6,808 nucleotides of DNA from Candidatus Hodarchaeota archaeon (GCA_016839955.1 JAEOTI010000705.1:1-6808); one strand, 5' to 3'. Shown: positions 1-5,859, counted from the stretch's first letter. Program-made: numbers and translations. Notes: generated from the letters alone by a model not told the origin.

Positions 1-72
1 AGTGTTCTAAATCATATTAGGAATGGAAGACTGAGTATTACAAGATTACTTATTTTGGGATGGATTATCTGA
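1..72 (+). CDS. 3' end of an unidentified gene (partial)
   Basis: The frame is open from the first base of the window and ends at TGA (70-72), giving a 23-residue C-terminal tail ending LLILGWII. It lies 13 nt before the next plus-strand start, as expected for two genes in one operon. The tail is too short to assign to a family. It could also be chance, since a 72-nt open frame is not significant by itself. The sequence to the left of the window would settle it. Confidence 0.35.
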   Translation, partial: SVLNHIRNGRLSITRLLILGWII

Positions 73-85
73 GAGCTTTACTAGA

Positions 86-382
86 TTGCCAATTTACAAA
101 AACGAAGAATGCATTGTTTGTTCTCAAAAATTCCAAATCGAAGGAATTCCAATGATTGGTTCTGTTGATGAGTCATTATCTGATTTTTTATTGAGAACTT
201 GTCTCGCTGTGGGCCTACTTGAAATTCCGTCTTCTCTCCAAGCTGTTGTTAAAGCTAGAAAAATAAATGATAGCATAGAGAGACCTTTGAAAGAGATACT
301 CAAAGACGGGGATCTCATGTACCTTTTCTGTGAAGAACTTCCGAACGCAATAAAAATAAAGGTGTCTTTACAATTTAAATGA
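86..382 (+). CDS. Small protein with a ubiquitin-like (beta-grasp) pattern
   Basis: A 98-residue protein from a TTG start. The frame has no ATG or GTG between the stop at 32-34 and this TTG, and a weak GAGAG (71-75) lies 10 nt upstream. The order of elements resembles ubiquitin-like folds: an N-terminal strand pair (residues 8-20), a helix beginning DESLSDFLL (28 on), then VVKARKINDS followed by PLKEILKDGDLMYLF (67-81). This echoes the 'grkl.d..tL.d..ikdgd.l.l' pattern of ubiquitin, SUMO and YukD/EsaB proteins. There is no C-terminal Gly-Gly; the chain runs on about 15 residues past the motif and ends KVSLQFK. Conjugation would therefore need processing, or the protein is a non-conjugated fold. 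Only one Cys-x2-Cys pair (residues 9 and 12) is present, so no complete zinc site is visible. The ORF is probably real. The fold assignment is inferred by eye and should be treated as tentative. Confidence 0.6.
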   Translation: MPIYKNEECIVCSQKFQIEGIPMIGSVDESLSDFLLRTCLAVGLLEIPSSLQAVVKARKINDSIERPLKEILKDGDLMYLFCEELPNAIKIKVSLQFK

Positions 383-404
383 CGTGAATCTCCTTTGAAA
401 GATG

Positions 405-420
405 AAAAAATGGGAAAAAA
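405..420 (-). terminator. Oligo-T terminator for the Yip1-type gene
   Basis: Read on the minus strand, the spacer after the stop codon of the 449-1258 gene contains two T6 runs (415-420 and 405-410) separated by CCCA. Archaeal RNA polymerase typically terminates at such T tracts without needing a hairpin. The tract is placed about 30 nt past the stop codon. Confidence 0.5.
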
Positions 421-448
421 GACTTAATTTAATCATTTCGTTGTAAAT

Positions 449-1258
449 TTAGATTAAATTGAGAATAAAAGCTGCATAAAATATTGCAGCCATTCCACCT
501 GCCAAGACAAATGAAACTTGTCTATCCATTGAATGAACATGCTGAATTCCTAAACCAACAATATAAACAGACCAAATTAAGAAAGGAAGGATGATATATC
601 CAATAATATTCGGATTAATATCTTTAACAAATTCTATGTAATCTTCTCCTTCACTAGCAGTGGGAGTTAGTAAAAACCAAACTAGATTTGATAAAAGCAA
701 ACCCACAGCAATTGGCACTAACGCATAGCCTAAAATTCCAGTAGTATCTCTTTGTGTACCTTTACCACCAATAAGACGGGCAATTAGCCACAAAAATAAA
801 CCAAATACTCTCCATATTAAATAAACAACGAAAATTAAAACAAACGCACCAATCAAAGGCAATGCAATCATTAAACCAACAGCAAAAAGTAGAGGAAATC
901 CGACAGGGTAAGATCTAATGAAAGTTATAGCTACAAGCTCAAGCAAAAGAAATGAGATTAAGAAAGCAGCTAATAATCCTCCCTTTCGATCAGGGTTACT
1001 GCTAATTTCTCTCATTGTCTCTGGGGTGTGCGTTGGATCTTGGATTAGTCGTCGAATGCGTCCTATTGCCTGAGTAAAACCTACATAAACACGTGTACGT
1101 TCTCTAACGAGTTTTATTAGGGAATAGCCACAATAGGGACATAAAACGTAATCCGCTGGTGCTCTCTCCTGGCATTGAGGACAAATAAATGAATCACTTA
1201 TGCTAATGATTATCCCGCCTGGAATTTCCCTTTCAATATGGATGACTTCATCTAAGAT
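449..1258 (-). CDS. Zinc-ribbon plus Yip1-type multi-spanning membrane protein
   Basis: The C-terminal 188 residues, from the Met at 1013-1015, are hydrophobic with about five membrane segments. They carry the Yip1-family signature: RLIGGKGTQRDTTGILGYA followed by LVPIAVGLLL. The same frame stays open upstream to a TGA at 1295-1297 and encodes a clear zinc ribbon, CPQC at 1179-1173 and CPYCG at 1137-1125 region (C-x2-C-x10-C-x2-C), then a basic linker into the membrane part. That order, cytosolic ribbon then Yip1, is common in prokaryotic Yip1 proteins, so I extend the gene. The extension has no ATG, GTG or TTG. I place the start at an ATC (1256-1258), but ATT codons at 1280-1282 and 1286-1288 are equally possible, as is a lost base bringing the nearby out-of-frame ATG (1249-1251) into use. 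The conservative call is 449-1015. Eukaryotic Yip1 proteins bind Rab GTPases in ER-Golgi membranes; function here is unknown. Confidence 0.75.
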   Translation of the reverse strand: MLDEVIHIEREIPGGIIISISDSFICPQCQERAPADYVLCPYCGYSLIKLVRERTRVYVGFTQAIGRIRRLIQDPTHTPETMREISSNPDRKGGLLAAFLISFLLLELVAITFIRSYPVGFPLLFAVGLMIALPLIGAFVLIFVVYLIWRVFGLFLWLIARLIGGKGTQRDTTGILGYALVPIAVGLLLSNLVWFLLTPTASEGEDYIEFVKDINPNIIGYIILPFLIWSVYIVGLGIQHVHSMDRQVSFVLAGGMAAIFYAAFILNLI

Positions 1259-1297
1259 AAATCTCTTTTTCTTTAAATTAATAAAAATAGATTTTCA

Positions 1298-1582
1298 AAC
1301 TCAAAATGAAATAATAGAACATCAAATTAATTTACCTTTAAAGGCTTAAAAAGGGGAAATAGTGGATTTTCATCGTAATTATGTAAAATTTAATTATATA
1401 ACAGTAGGATATCCAAATCGCACGAGGAAAAAAGTCCTATTGGAAAGGACTAACACCGCAGCAGTTTTTGTAATCAAATATTGTCGAAATTGGTTAAAAC
1501 TTTCTTAGTCAATACATTTACTCACCTGTCTGTTTTGAGAGTTTAAAACCAGCAGAGCTGTGATAATCATAAGATTCACTAA
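1298..1582. other. Gene-free spacer, probable left flank of the TnpB element
   Basis: There is no convincing coding frame here, and in particular no TnpA (Y1 transposase). The left half is very AT-rich and would hold the promoter of the minus-strand Yip1-type gene. One exact hairpin is present: AGTCCT (1433-1438), loop ATTGGAA, AGGACT (1446-1451). It may be a subterminal hairpin of the transposon's left end. I could not place an element boundary or a target motif with confidence. Confidence 0.45.
1433..1451. repeat. 6-bp perfect hairpin upstream of tnpB
   Basis: AGTCCT and AGGACT are exact reverse complements around a 7-nt loop. The hairpin lies about 130 nt before the tnpB start. IS200/IS605 ends carry short imperfect hairpins recognised by TnpA, and this is a candidate remnant. 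A 6-bp stem can also arise by chance. Confidence 0.35.
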
Positions 1583-2818
1583 ATGTTGGTACAGCAAGCC
1601 TATCGGTATGAATTAGCTCCAAATAATGTCCAACAGACCTTGTTGATCAAACATGCAGGGACTGCTCGGTTTGCCTACAACTGGGGGCTAGCAGAACGCC
1701 TTACACGCTACCAAACTAATACTGGAAAAGCCCGATACACTAATGCAATCGACCAACACCGTGTATTGAACCGGTTGAAAAAGAAAGAGTTTCTGTGGAT
1801 GTACGAGGTCTCAAAATGTGCGCCACAGGAGGCATTGCGGGACTTAGACCTCGCTTTTCAGAATTTTCTACGAAGCCTACAAAATAGGAACAAGGTGGGT
1901 TTTCCAAAGTTTAATAAGAAAGGTAAATGTCGAGACTCCTTTCGATTGACAGGAATAATACGATTATTTTCCAAGATGAAGAAGATTCAACTACCCCTGC
2001 TTGGTAAACTTCGTTTGAAAGAAGCCCCACACATACAAGGGCGTATTTTGTATGCCACGGTCGATCAGGAAGCAGATCGCTGGTTCGTCAGTCTAACAGT
2101 GGAACGAGACCGTCTTGATCCAAAATCCCCTACTGGAAAACCGATTGGGGTGTATTTGGGTCTTAAAACATTGGCAACCTGCTCAAATGGCACACAAATT
2201 CCAAATCCTAAACCATTGCAGACAAAACTGCGAAAACTGCAAAAATTATCTCGTATAGTCTCGAGGAAAGAAAAAGTCTCCAAAAATCTGCGAAAAGCCG
2301 TCCAACGCTTAGCGAAACTCCACTGGCGCATTAAAAACCTTCGTCACGACACACTCCATAAATTGACGACCTCTCTGGCTAAAAACCACAGTCAGATCGT
2401 CATCGAAGACTTATACGTCAAAGGTCTGCAAAAGAATCGTCACCTCGCCCGGGCCATAACTGATGTCAGCTGGGGCGAATTCCGCGGGCAATTAGAGTAT
2501 AAGACCCAGTAGTATGGTTCTAAATTAGTCATTGCTCCTCGTTTTTATCCGTCGTCTAAGAAATGTTCAAACTTTCACTGTAATCAGGTAAAAACGGAGA
2601 TATTACTCTCTGACCGAACTTATCAATGTGAAAGTTGCGGACTAAAGCTAGACCGCGACCTCAATACCGCCTATAATCTGTTACAACTAATTCATGATCC
2701 TTCTGTCGCCGGGAGTTCCTCGGAGACATTAAATGGCTGTGGAGAGATCGTAAGACCTTCTGTTGAAGGTAGTCTCAATAAAGCAGGAAATTTGTCACAC
2801 ATGGTTAGATATATTTGA
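1583..2818 (+). pseudogene. tnpB: TnpB (IS200/IS605 OrfB) relic, in-frame TAG and mutated RuvC-I
   Basis: TnpB is the RNA-guided, RuvC-type DNA nuclease of IS200/IS605 transposons and the ancestor of Cas12. Reading through the TAG at 2510-2512 restores a protein of about 411 codons, the usual TnpB length. Visible are the N-terminal YRYELAPNNVQQ and RFAYNWGL blocks, the WFVSLTVE strand before RuvC, RuvC-II IVIEDLYVKGL (Glu275), the C-terminal zinc region, RuvC-III LDRDLNTAYNLL (Asp357/359) and a typical tail with LNGCGE and NKAGN. Two independent defects are seen. The stop at codon 310 falls where relatives have Trp before YGSKLVIAPRFYPSSK (TGG to TAG). The RuvC-I Asp of 'G-x-D-x-G' is Tyr191 (GVYLGLK, TAT at 2153-2155). 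The zinc knuckle is also abnormal: CSNFHC in place of C-x2-C, followed by a normal CESC. The region is visibly more GC-rich than its neighbours, suggesting transfer. No tnpA is present. A nuclease-dead repressor is conceivable, but the early stop argues for decay. Confidence 0.88.
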
Positions 2819-2874
2819 TAATATTTAATCATAAATGTATAAGTCAAATAGAACGGCTTTTAAGATATTACACG

Positions 2875-2964
2875 ATTAGAAACCTTAGAAACATAAGGTT
2901 TTGTAACTAATTAAAGACTTGGATCTTCAATTAAGGTAACACATAATTAGAAACCTTAGAAACA
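2875..2964. repeat. Two 19-bp direct repeats made of four TTAGAAAC units
   Basis: The 19-mer ATTAGAAACCTTAGAAACA occurs exactly at 2875-2893 and again at 2946-2964. The copies start 71 nt apart. Each copy is two tandem 9-mers, TTAGAAACC then TTAGAAACA. The second copy ends 23 nt before the GTG of vps23, so the array lies in the promoter or leader of the ESCRT-I pair. Four copies of one octamer suggest binding sites for a regulator; alternatively they are remains of transposon-end sequence. No protein partner can be named. Confidence 0.65.
2880..2901. other. Perfect 8-bp hairpin in the vps23 upstream region
   Basis: AAACCTTA (2880-2887) and TAAGGTTT (2894-2901) are exact reverse complements around the 6-nt loop GAAACA. 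The left arm is part of the first 19-bp repeat. The second repeat copy lacks the matching right arm, so the hairpin exists only once. It could be a terminator for transcripts from the tnpB side, a folded leader element or a palindromic operator. Confidence 0.5.
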
Positions 2965-2975
2965 GAATAATCAAT

Positions 2976-2990
2976 GGGGTTAATATAGTG
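2976..2990 (+). promoter_or_regulatory. Ribosome binding site and GTG start of vps23
   Basis: GGGG (2976-2979) lies 8 nt before a GTG (2988-2990) that is followed directly by a second GTG (2991-2993). The spacing fits the first GTG, but initiation at the second would change only one residue. No in-frame ATG exists near the start of the conserved UEV domain. Confidence 0.5.
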
Positions 2991-3740
2991 GTGGACGATT
3001 CAACGCTTGCTCGGGAAGCACAACTTGTTTTTAGCAATACAATGGGATTTCAAACAGCAGGACATTCATTAAATGCTTGGGAAGGTACCGTTAGAGCTGG
3101 TGGAAGAGAGTTTAAATTTGAAATATATTTACCAGATTATTTCCCAAATGTACCACCTGTAGTTCGCTCTCTGGTTCCTATTAAACATGCTAATGTTGAT
3201 GATGAAGGATTTGTCAATTTACGAATTTTAGATTCCTGGCGAGCAGAATTTCATGTTTATCAGGTCATAAATGCGTTGAAAGGGCTCATGGCACGAGCAC
3301 CACCTGTCCCTGCAGATGTTTCTATTACATCTCCAAGAAGAATGCCTGAGTCTGTTAGAAATTCCGCACCCGCCACAATGGCTGCTTCTTCTGCAGATGT
3401 TTCTTCTCAAGAGCATAGAATTCTCAAAGAAGAGCTTACACGACTAAAAGATGATATGTCGACGCGAGATGAGGAAATTGCAAGAATTAGGGCTCGACAA
3501 GCTTCAGGATTACCGACGTCTGAAGGTAAAACAAGAGAAGCCCCTGCAATGGATGTAGACCAGCGTACTGAGCTAGAGAGTGAGCGTCTAGCAGTTAGTG
3601 AAATGCTTGCTCATCTTCATGAGAGATATGATTCAGGTGAAATTTCAGTTTATGATTTTAGCAAGCTCCTCAAGAAATATCAAAAAGATTTACACATTAT
3701 TGAAAAGAAATTAGAGTATCTAAATACCCAAAGGGGGTAA
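2988..3740 (+). CDS. vps23: ESCRT-I subunit Vps23/TSG101-like: UEV domain, coiled coil, steadiness box
   Basis: This 250-residue protein has the three-part plan of TSG101. Residues 1-105 form an E2-like (UEV) fold: GGREFKFEIYLPDYFPNVPPVV, then HAN (67-69, matching the E2 HPN motif), DEGFVNLRILDSW, and the closing helix VINALKGLM. The position of the E2 catalytic Cys, eight residues after the HPN Asn, is Asn77, so the domain cannot form a ubiquitin thioester and should act as a binder, as in TSG101. Residues 105-138 are a Pro/Ser/Ala-rich linker, 141-171 a charged coiled coil, and 195-248 the steadiness box (SEMLAHLHERYDSGEISVYDF). In eukaryotes UEV binds ubiquitin and P[T/S]AP peptides, and the steadiness box assembles with Vps28, encoded 6 nt downstream. 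Sequence match is strong; ubiquitin binding here is inferred from the family. Confidence 0.9.
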   Translation: MVDDSTLAREAQLVFSNTMGFQTAGHSLNAWEGTVRAGGREFKFEIYLPDYFPNVPPVVRSLVPIKHANVDDEGFVNLRILDSWRAEFHVYQVINALKGLMARAPPVPADVSITSPRRMPESVRNSAPATMAASSADVSSQEHRILKEELTRLKDDMSTRDEEIARIRARQASGLPTSEGKTREAPAMDVDQRTELESERLAVSEMLAHLHERYDSGEISVYDFSKLLKKYQKDLHIIEKKLEYLNTQRG

Positions 3741-3749
3741 TATCCTGTG
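3733..3749 (+). promoter_or_regulatory. Ribosome binding site and GTG start of vps28
   Basis: GGGGG (3733-3737) lies inside the last codons of vps23, 9 nt before the GTG start (3747-3749). Its position within the upstream gene supports co-translation of the two ESCRT-I subunits from one transcript. Confidence 0.55.
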
Positions 3750-4421
3750 GAAGCGATTCGATCGAAAAGTACAAGTAAGACTTCTTCTTTTCCACCTGAT
3801 CGATTACGTCGTTGGAAACTTGAGGGAGAATTCATATCCTGTGTTGCTACCATGGATTTTCTGAACAAAACCAACGAGTTGGGTGATATCCCTCCTGAAG
3901 TATTTCATCGTCAAATTAAGGCTTTGTTAAAAGGGGCTATTCAATCAAGGATTGAATTAGAAAATATGCCTACTTTCAAATTTGAATCTTTTATTGAAGT
4001 ATTAAATATTAGTAAGAATTATCCAAATGGTTTGAATTTTTTGCAATTAGCAGATGGGTCTAGTCCTAGTGAAGCTGTAGAATCAGTTTCCCAAATAAAT
4101 TACGGTGAAATAACAAAATTACCTACTAAAGCTGCTGATTTTGTGGCTTCATCGATTGAGCTTTTAGATTTGTTACGACTTGCAGATATTGCAACTGTTG
4201 ACCGATTATTACCTCTTTTGGATGAGCTAAAAGCGATTTTCAGCCAGATTGGTGGCATGTTTGGTTCAGATTTTTGGGCTACAAAGGAAATAGAAGAATG
4301 GATCCGAGTTTTAAACAAACGCAAACCTGGTACTCTCTTACCCCCTGAATTAGCAGAAAAACTTGAACTTCAAGGAGTTAGATGGCTTAACACCTTTAGA
4401 AGGGAACTTAAGAACATTTAA
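3747..4421 (+). CDS. vps28: ESCRT-I subunit Vps28-like, with N-terminal core and C-terminal four-helix domain
   Basis: This 224-residue protein is close in length to human VPS28. Residues 20-103 match the Vps28 core helices that pack against Vps23: FISCVATMDFLNKTNELGDI, PPEVFHRQIKALLKGAIQ, then FESFIEVLNI and a proline-containing turn. A short linker (104-127) leads to the C-terminal four-helix domain (128-224): SSIELLDLLRLADIATVDRL, LPLLDELKAIFSQI, a variable loop, EIEEWIRVLNKRKPGTLLPP and LNTFRRELKN. This follows the eukaryotic 'D.L..L.......lLW.LN.m...d.L....' layout helix by helix. The GTG start is fixed by its Shine-Dalgarno in the end of vps23. In eukaryotes the C-terminal domain recruits ESCRT-II through Vps36. 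Its retention here implies a partner, either Vps22 encoded nearby or the zinc-finger/PH-like protein. The gene ends one base from the convergent neighbour. Confidence 0.9.
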   Translation: MEAIRSKSTSKTSSFPPDRLRRWKLEGEFISCVATMDFLNKTNELGDIPPEVFHRQIKALLKGAIQSRIELENMPTFKFESFIEVLNISKNYPNGLNFLQLADGSSPSEAVESVSQINYGEITKLPTKAADFVASSIELLDLLRLADIATVDRLLPLLDELKAIFSQIGGMFGSDFWATKEIEEWIRVLNKRKPGTLLPPELAEKLELQGVRWLNTFRRELKNI

Positions 4422-4422
4422 T

Positions 4423-5775
4423 TTAATTTAGATTTGTATTTGACTGATTTGTTGGTAAGCCATCACGTTGTTGAATCCAAGATTCTGTTTCTGATTCTTC
4501 GACTGAATCTATTTCTGTATCCATTTGAGAAAATGCATCATTCAGAATATCATTTAGAAATCCAAGCTCTGCAAGTTCCTCATCAATTTCTTGAAGCCTG
4601 TTTTCATATACAGCAAAATGGTTACTGTTTTCTACTTTGAGTAACTCGTGAAGGGTGCGTTGATAGGTTCGTTTAACGACAGAGAGATCGTGAGTTCTCG
4701 AGTTGACAAAATTTGAAACTTTATTTAGAGCTTCAATTAGAACTGCTTTCCAACGTCCAGTATCGCCAGGAGTCAATTTCAATAGGAGACGTATTCTTTC
4801 ATGGTAACGTTCTGTAAAATAAGCAGGATCAAAAAATTCCTGTGAGGGCTCAATGTCAACTTTAACTGGAATTCTATTTAGTAATTGTTTTTTAAGGATT
4901 TTATAGTCTGTCCTTGTTTTTGAAAATTGAATTGTACAATCAGAAGCGCGAATCCGACATTTTCGTCTACCCATTAAACTTCTACTTACTTTTATATCTT
5001 CAATATCTTCTGGTTTAAACTCAGTTAAAATATATGATTCGTTACGAGAAAATACAAGTATTCGATAGTTCGTAGTCAGTATATAAGCTCGTAAAAGCTT
5101 CCCATGAATTTCACATTGTCCAATGTCTGAAATCCATCTTACTCTTTCAGATCGGTCTACAAAGATTTCATTATGCGCGTTACCAAGAATCTCTTGATAG
5201 CTATGAAGTTTCATTTCAAACATTGAAATTTCTTCTAGAAGAGGAGTAATTCGTGAAGATTTATCCTCAATTCTCGCTAAGAAAAAGGTTATATCTTGAT
5301 TTGTATATTCCAAATCTTCTTGGAACTTTTTGAATTGATCCACACTAAAGCCAGATGAAGTTGTTATATCGACGAAGAGTTTTCTTAATTTAGTTGAATA
5401 ATCCTTGAGATTAGACAATACAAATCGCATATTAGCAATGATGAATGTAAGGCTCCTATCTAATTCTGTGATTTCCGTTTCAAAGATAAGGGAATAGGCT
5501 TTCATTTGATTTTTATGCTGCATCCAAATATTATATTGCTTTAGAGGGCTAAAAACTGATTTTTCAAGTAATCGTTGCAGATCAAAGACGCCTTGTAATG
5601 CATAAGCACTAAGTTCACTCATTTTTCTCAATCGAGAAGAACCACAGACACAGGTTGGAGATGAAATATTTCCTAAACAGCTTTCACACAACGAAATGCC
5701 ACAATCAGGACAAAGATAAATATCTGAAGGCTCCTTAAGTTTACAAAGAGAACAGAAAATAATTTGACTATCCAT
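4423..5775 (-). CDS. FYVE/RING-like zinc finger, helical region and PH/GRAM-like domain protein
   Basis: I do not recognise a named family. From the ATG at 5773-5775 it is 450 residues. Residues 8-44 hold eight cysteines, C-x2-C-x10-C-x2-C-x4-C-x2-C-x8-C-x-C (8, 11, 22, 25, 30, 33, 42, 44). The middle block CPDCGISLCESC has exactly the FYVE spacing C-x2-CG-x3-C-x2-C, but the basic RHHC patch that binds PI3P is absent, so a RING/B-box-like cross-brace is equally possible. Residues 55-200 are predicted helical or coiled coil. Residues 205-302 look like a PH/GRAM/GLUE-type beta sandwich (AYILTTNYRILVF, then EFKPEDIEDIKV and CTIQF) ending in a helix. Residues 318-430 are helical with an acidic tail. 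The start is chosen for its AGGAGA; the frame extends to an ATG at 5859, which would add an F-rich hydrophobic stretch but has no Shine-Dalgarno. Lying between ESCRT-I and ESCRT-II genes, it is a plausible membrane-targeting ESCRT adaptor, by inference. Confidence 0.8.
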   Translation of the reverse strand: MDSQIIFCSLCKLKEPSDIYLCPDCGISLCESCLGNISSPTCVCGSSRLRKMSELSAYALQGVFDLQRLLEKSVFSPLKQYNIWMQHKNQMKAYSLIFETEITELDRSLTFIIANMRFVLSNLKDYSTKLRKLFVDITTSSGFSVDQFKKFQEDLEYTNQDITFFLARIEDKSSRITPLLEEISMFEMKLHSYQEILGNAHNEIFVDRSERVRWISDIGQCEIHGKLLRAYILTTNYRILVFSRNESYILTEFKPEDIEDIKVSRSLMGRRKCRIRASDCTIQFSKTRTDYKILKKQLLNRIPVKVDIEPSQEFFDPAYFTERYHERIRLLLKLTPGDTGRWKAVLIEALNKVSNFVNSRTHDLSVVKRTYQRTLHELLKVENSNHFAVYENRLQEIDEELAELGFLNDILNDAFSQMDTEIDSVEESETESWIQQRDGLPTNQSNTNLN

Positions 5776-5790
5776 AGTCTGGAGTCTCCT
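5773..5790 (-). promoter_or_regulatory. Ribosome binding site deciding the start of the zinc-finger/PH-like gene
   Basis: On the minus strand AGGAGA (5790-5785) precedes ATG (5775-5773) with a 9-nt gap. This is the best Shine-Dalgarno in the window. The alternative ATG at 5859 has none, so the shorter protein, beginning just before the zinc finger, is preferred. Confidence 0.65.
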
Positions 5791-5859
5791 CAACAATCTA
5801 TTTCCCAAAAAGAAAAATGAAAAGATGACATAATACCTAGAGAACATAATGGAGAACAT

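Larger units (their letters stand above)
1430..2830 (+). mobile_element. Solo-TnpB (IS1341/IS605-like) insertion remnant, ends approximate
   Basis: The element is defined by the tnpB pseudogene and the sharp return to AT-rich sequence on either side. Only tnpB is present, so it is of the non-autonomous, IS1341-like type. Members of this superfamily make no target-site duplication, so the boundaries cannot be read from direct repeats. The limits given run from the left hairpin to just past the tnpB stop and may be wrong by tens of bases. Confidence 0.45.

Noticed and set aside
1..72. The left-edge tail as the end of a ubiquitin-activating E1-like protein
   Set aside because: The idea was prompted by the ubiquitin-like neighbour, but 23 residues with no diagnostic motif cannot support it.
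1298..1582. A tRNA or other structured RNA gene
   Set aside because: No cloverleaf, T-loop or other familiar motif was found; only one isolated 6-bp hairpin is present.
2065..2331. 88-residue minus-strand open frame
   Set aside because: It lies wholly inside tnpB, antisense to its RuvC region, with no Shine-Dalgarno and no recognisable domain.
1583..2512. A functional 309-residue protein ending at the TAG
   Set aside because: It would lack the zinc region and RuvC-III, which continue in the same frame immediately after the stop, so it is a broken full-length TnpB.
2875..2964. The two 19-bp repeats as a CRISPR array
   Set aside because: There are only two copies. Each is an internal tandem of a 9-mer, the intervening 52 nt contains a hairpin arm derived from the repeat, and there are no cas genes nearby.
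4434..4640. 68-residue plus-strand open frame after vps28
   Set aside because: It is antisense to the acidic C-terminal tail of the zinc-finger/PH-like gene and has no ribosome binding site or domain.
5776..5859. N-terminal extension of the zinc-finger protein with an F-rich hydrophobic stretch, as a membrane anchor
   Set aside because: The ATG at 5859 has no Shine-Dalgarno, while the ATG at 5775 has AGGAGA at 9 nt and begins just before the zinc finger.
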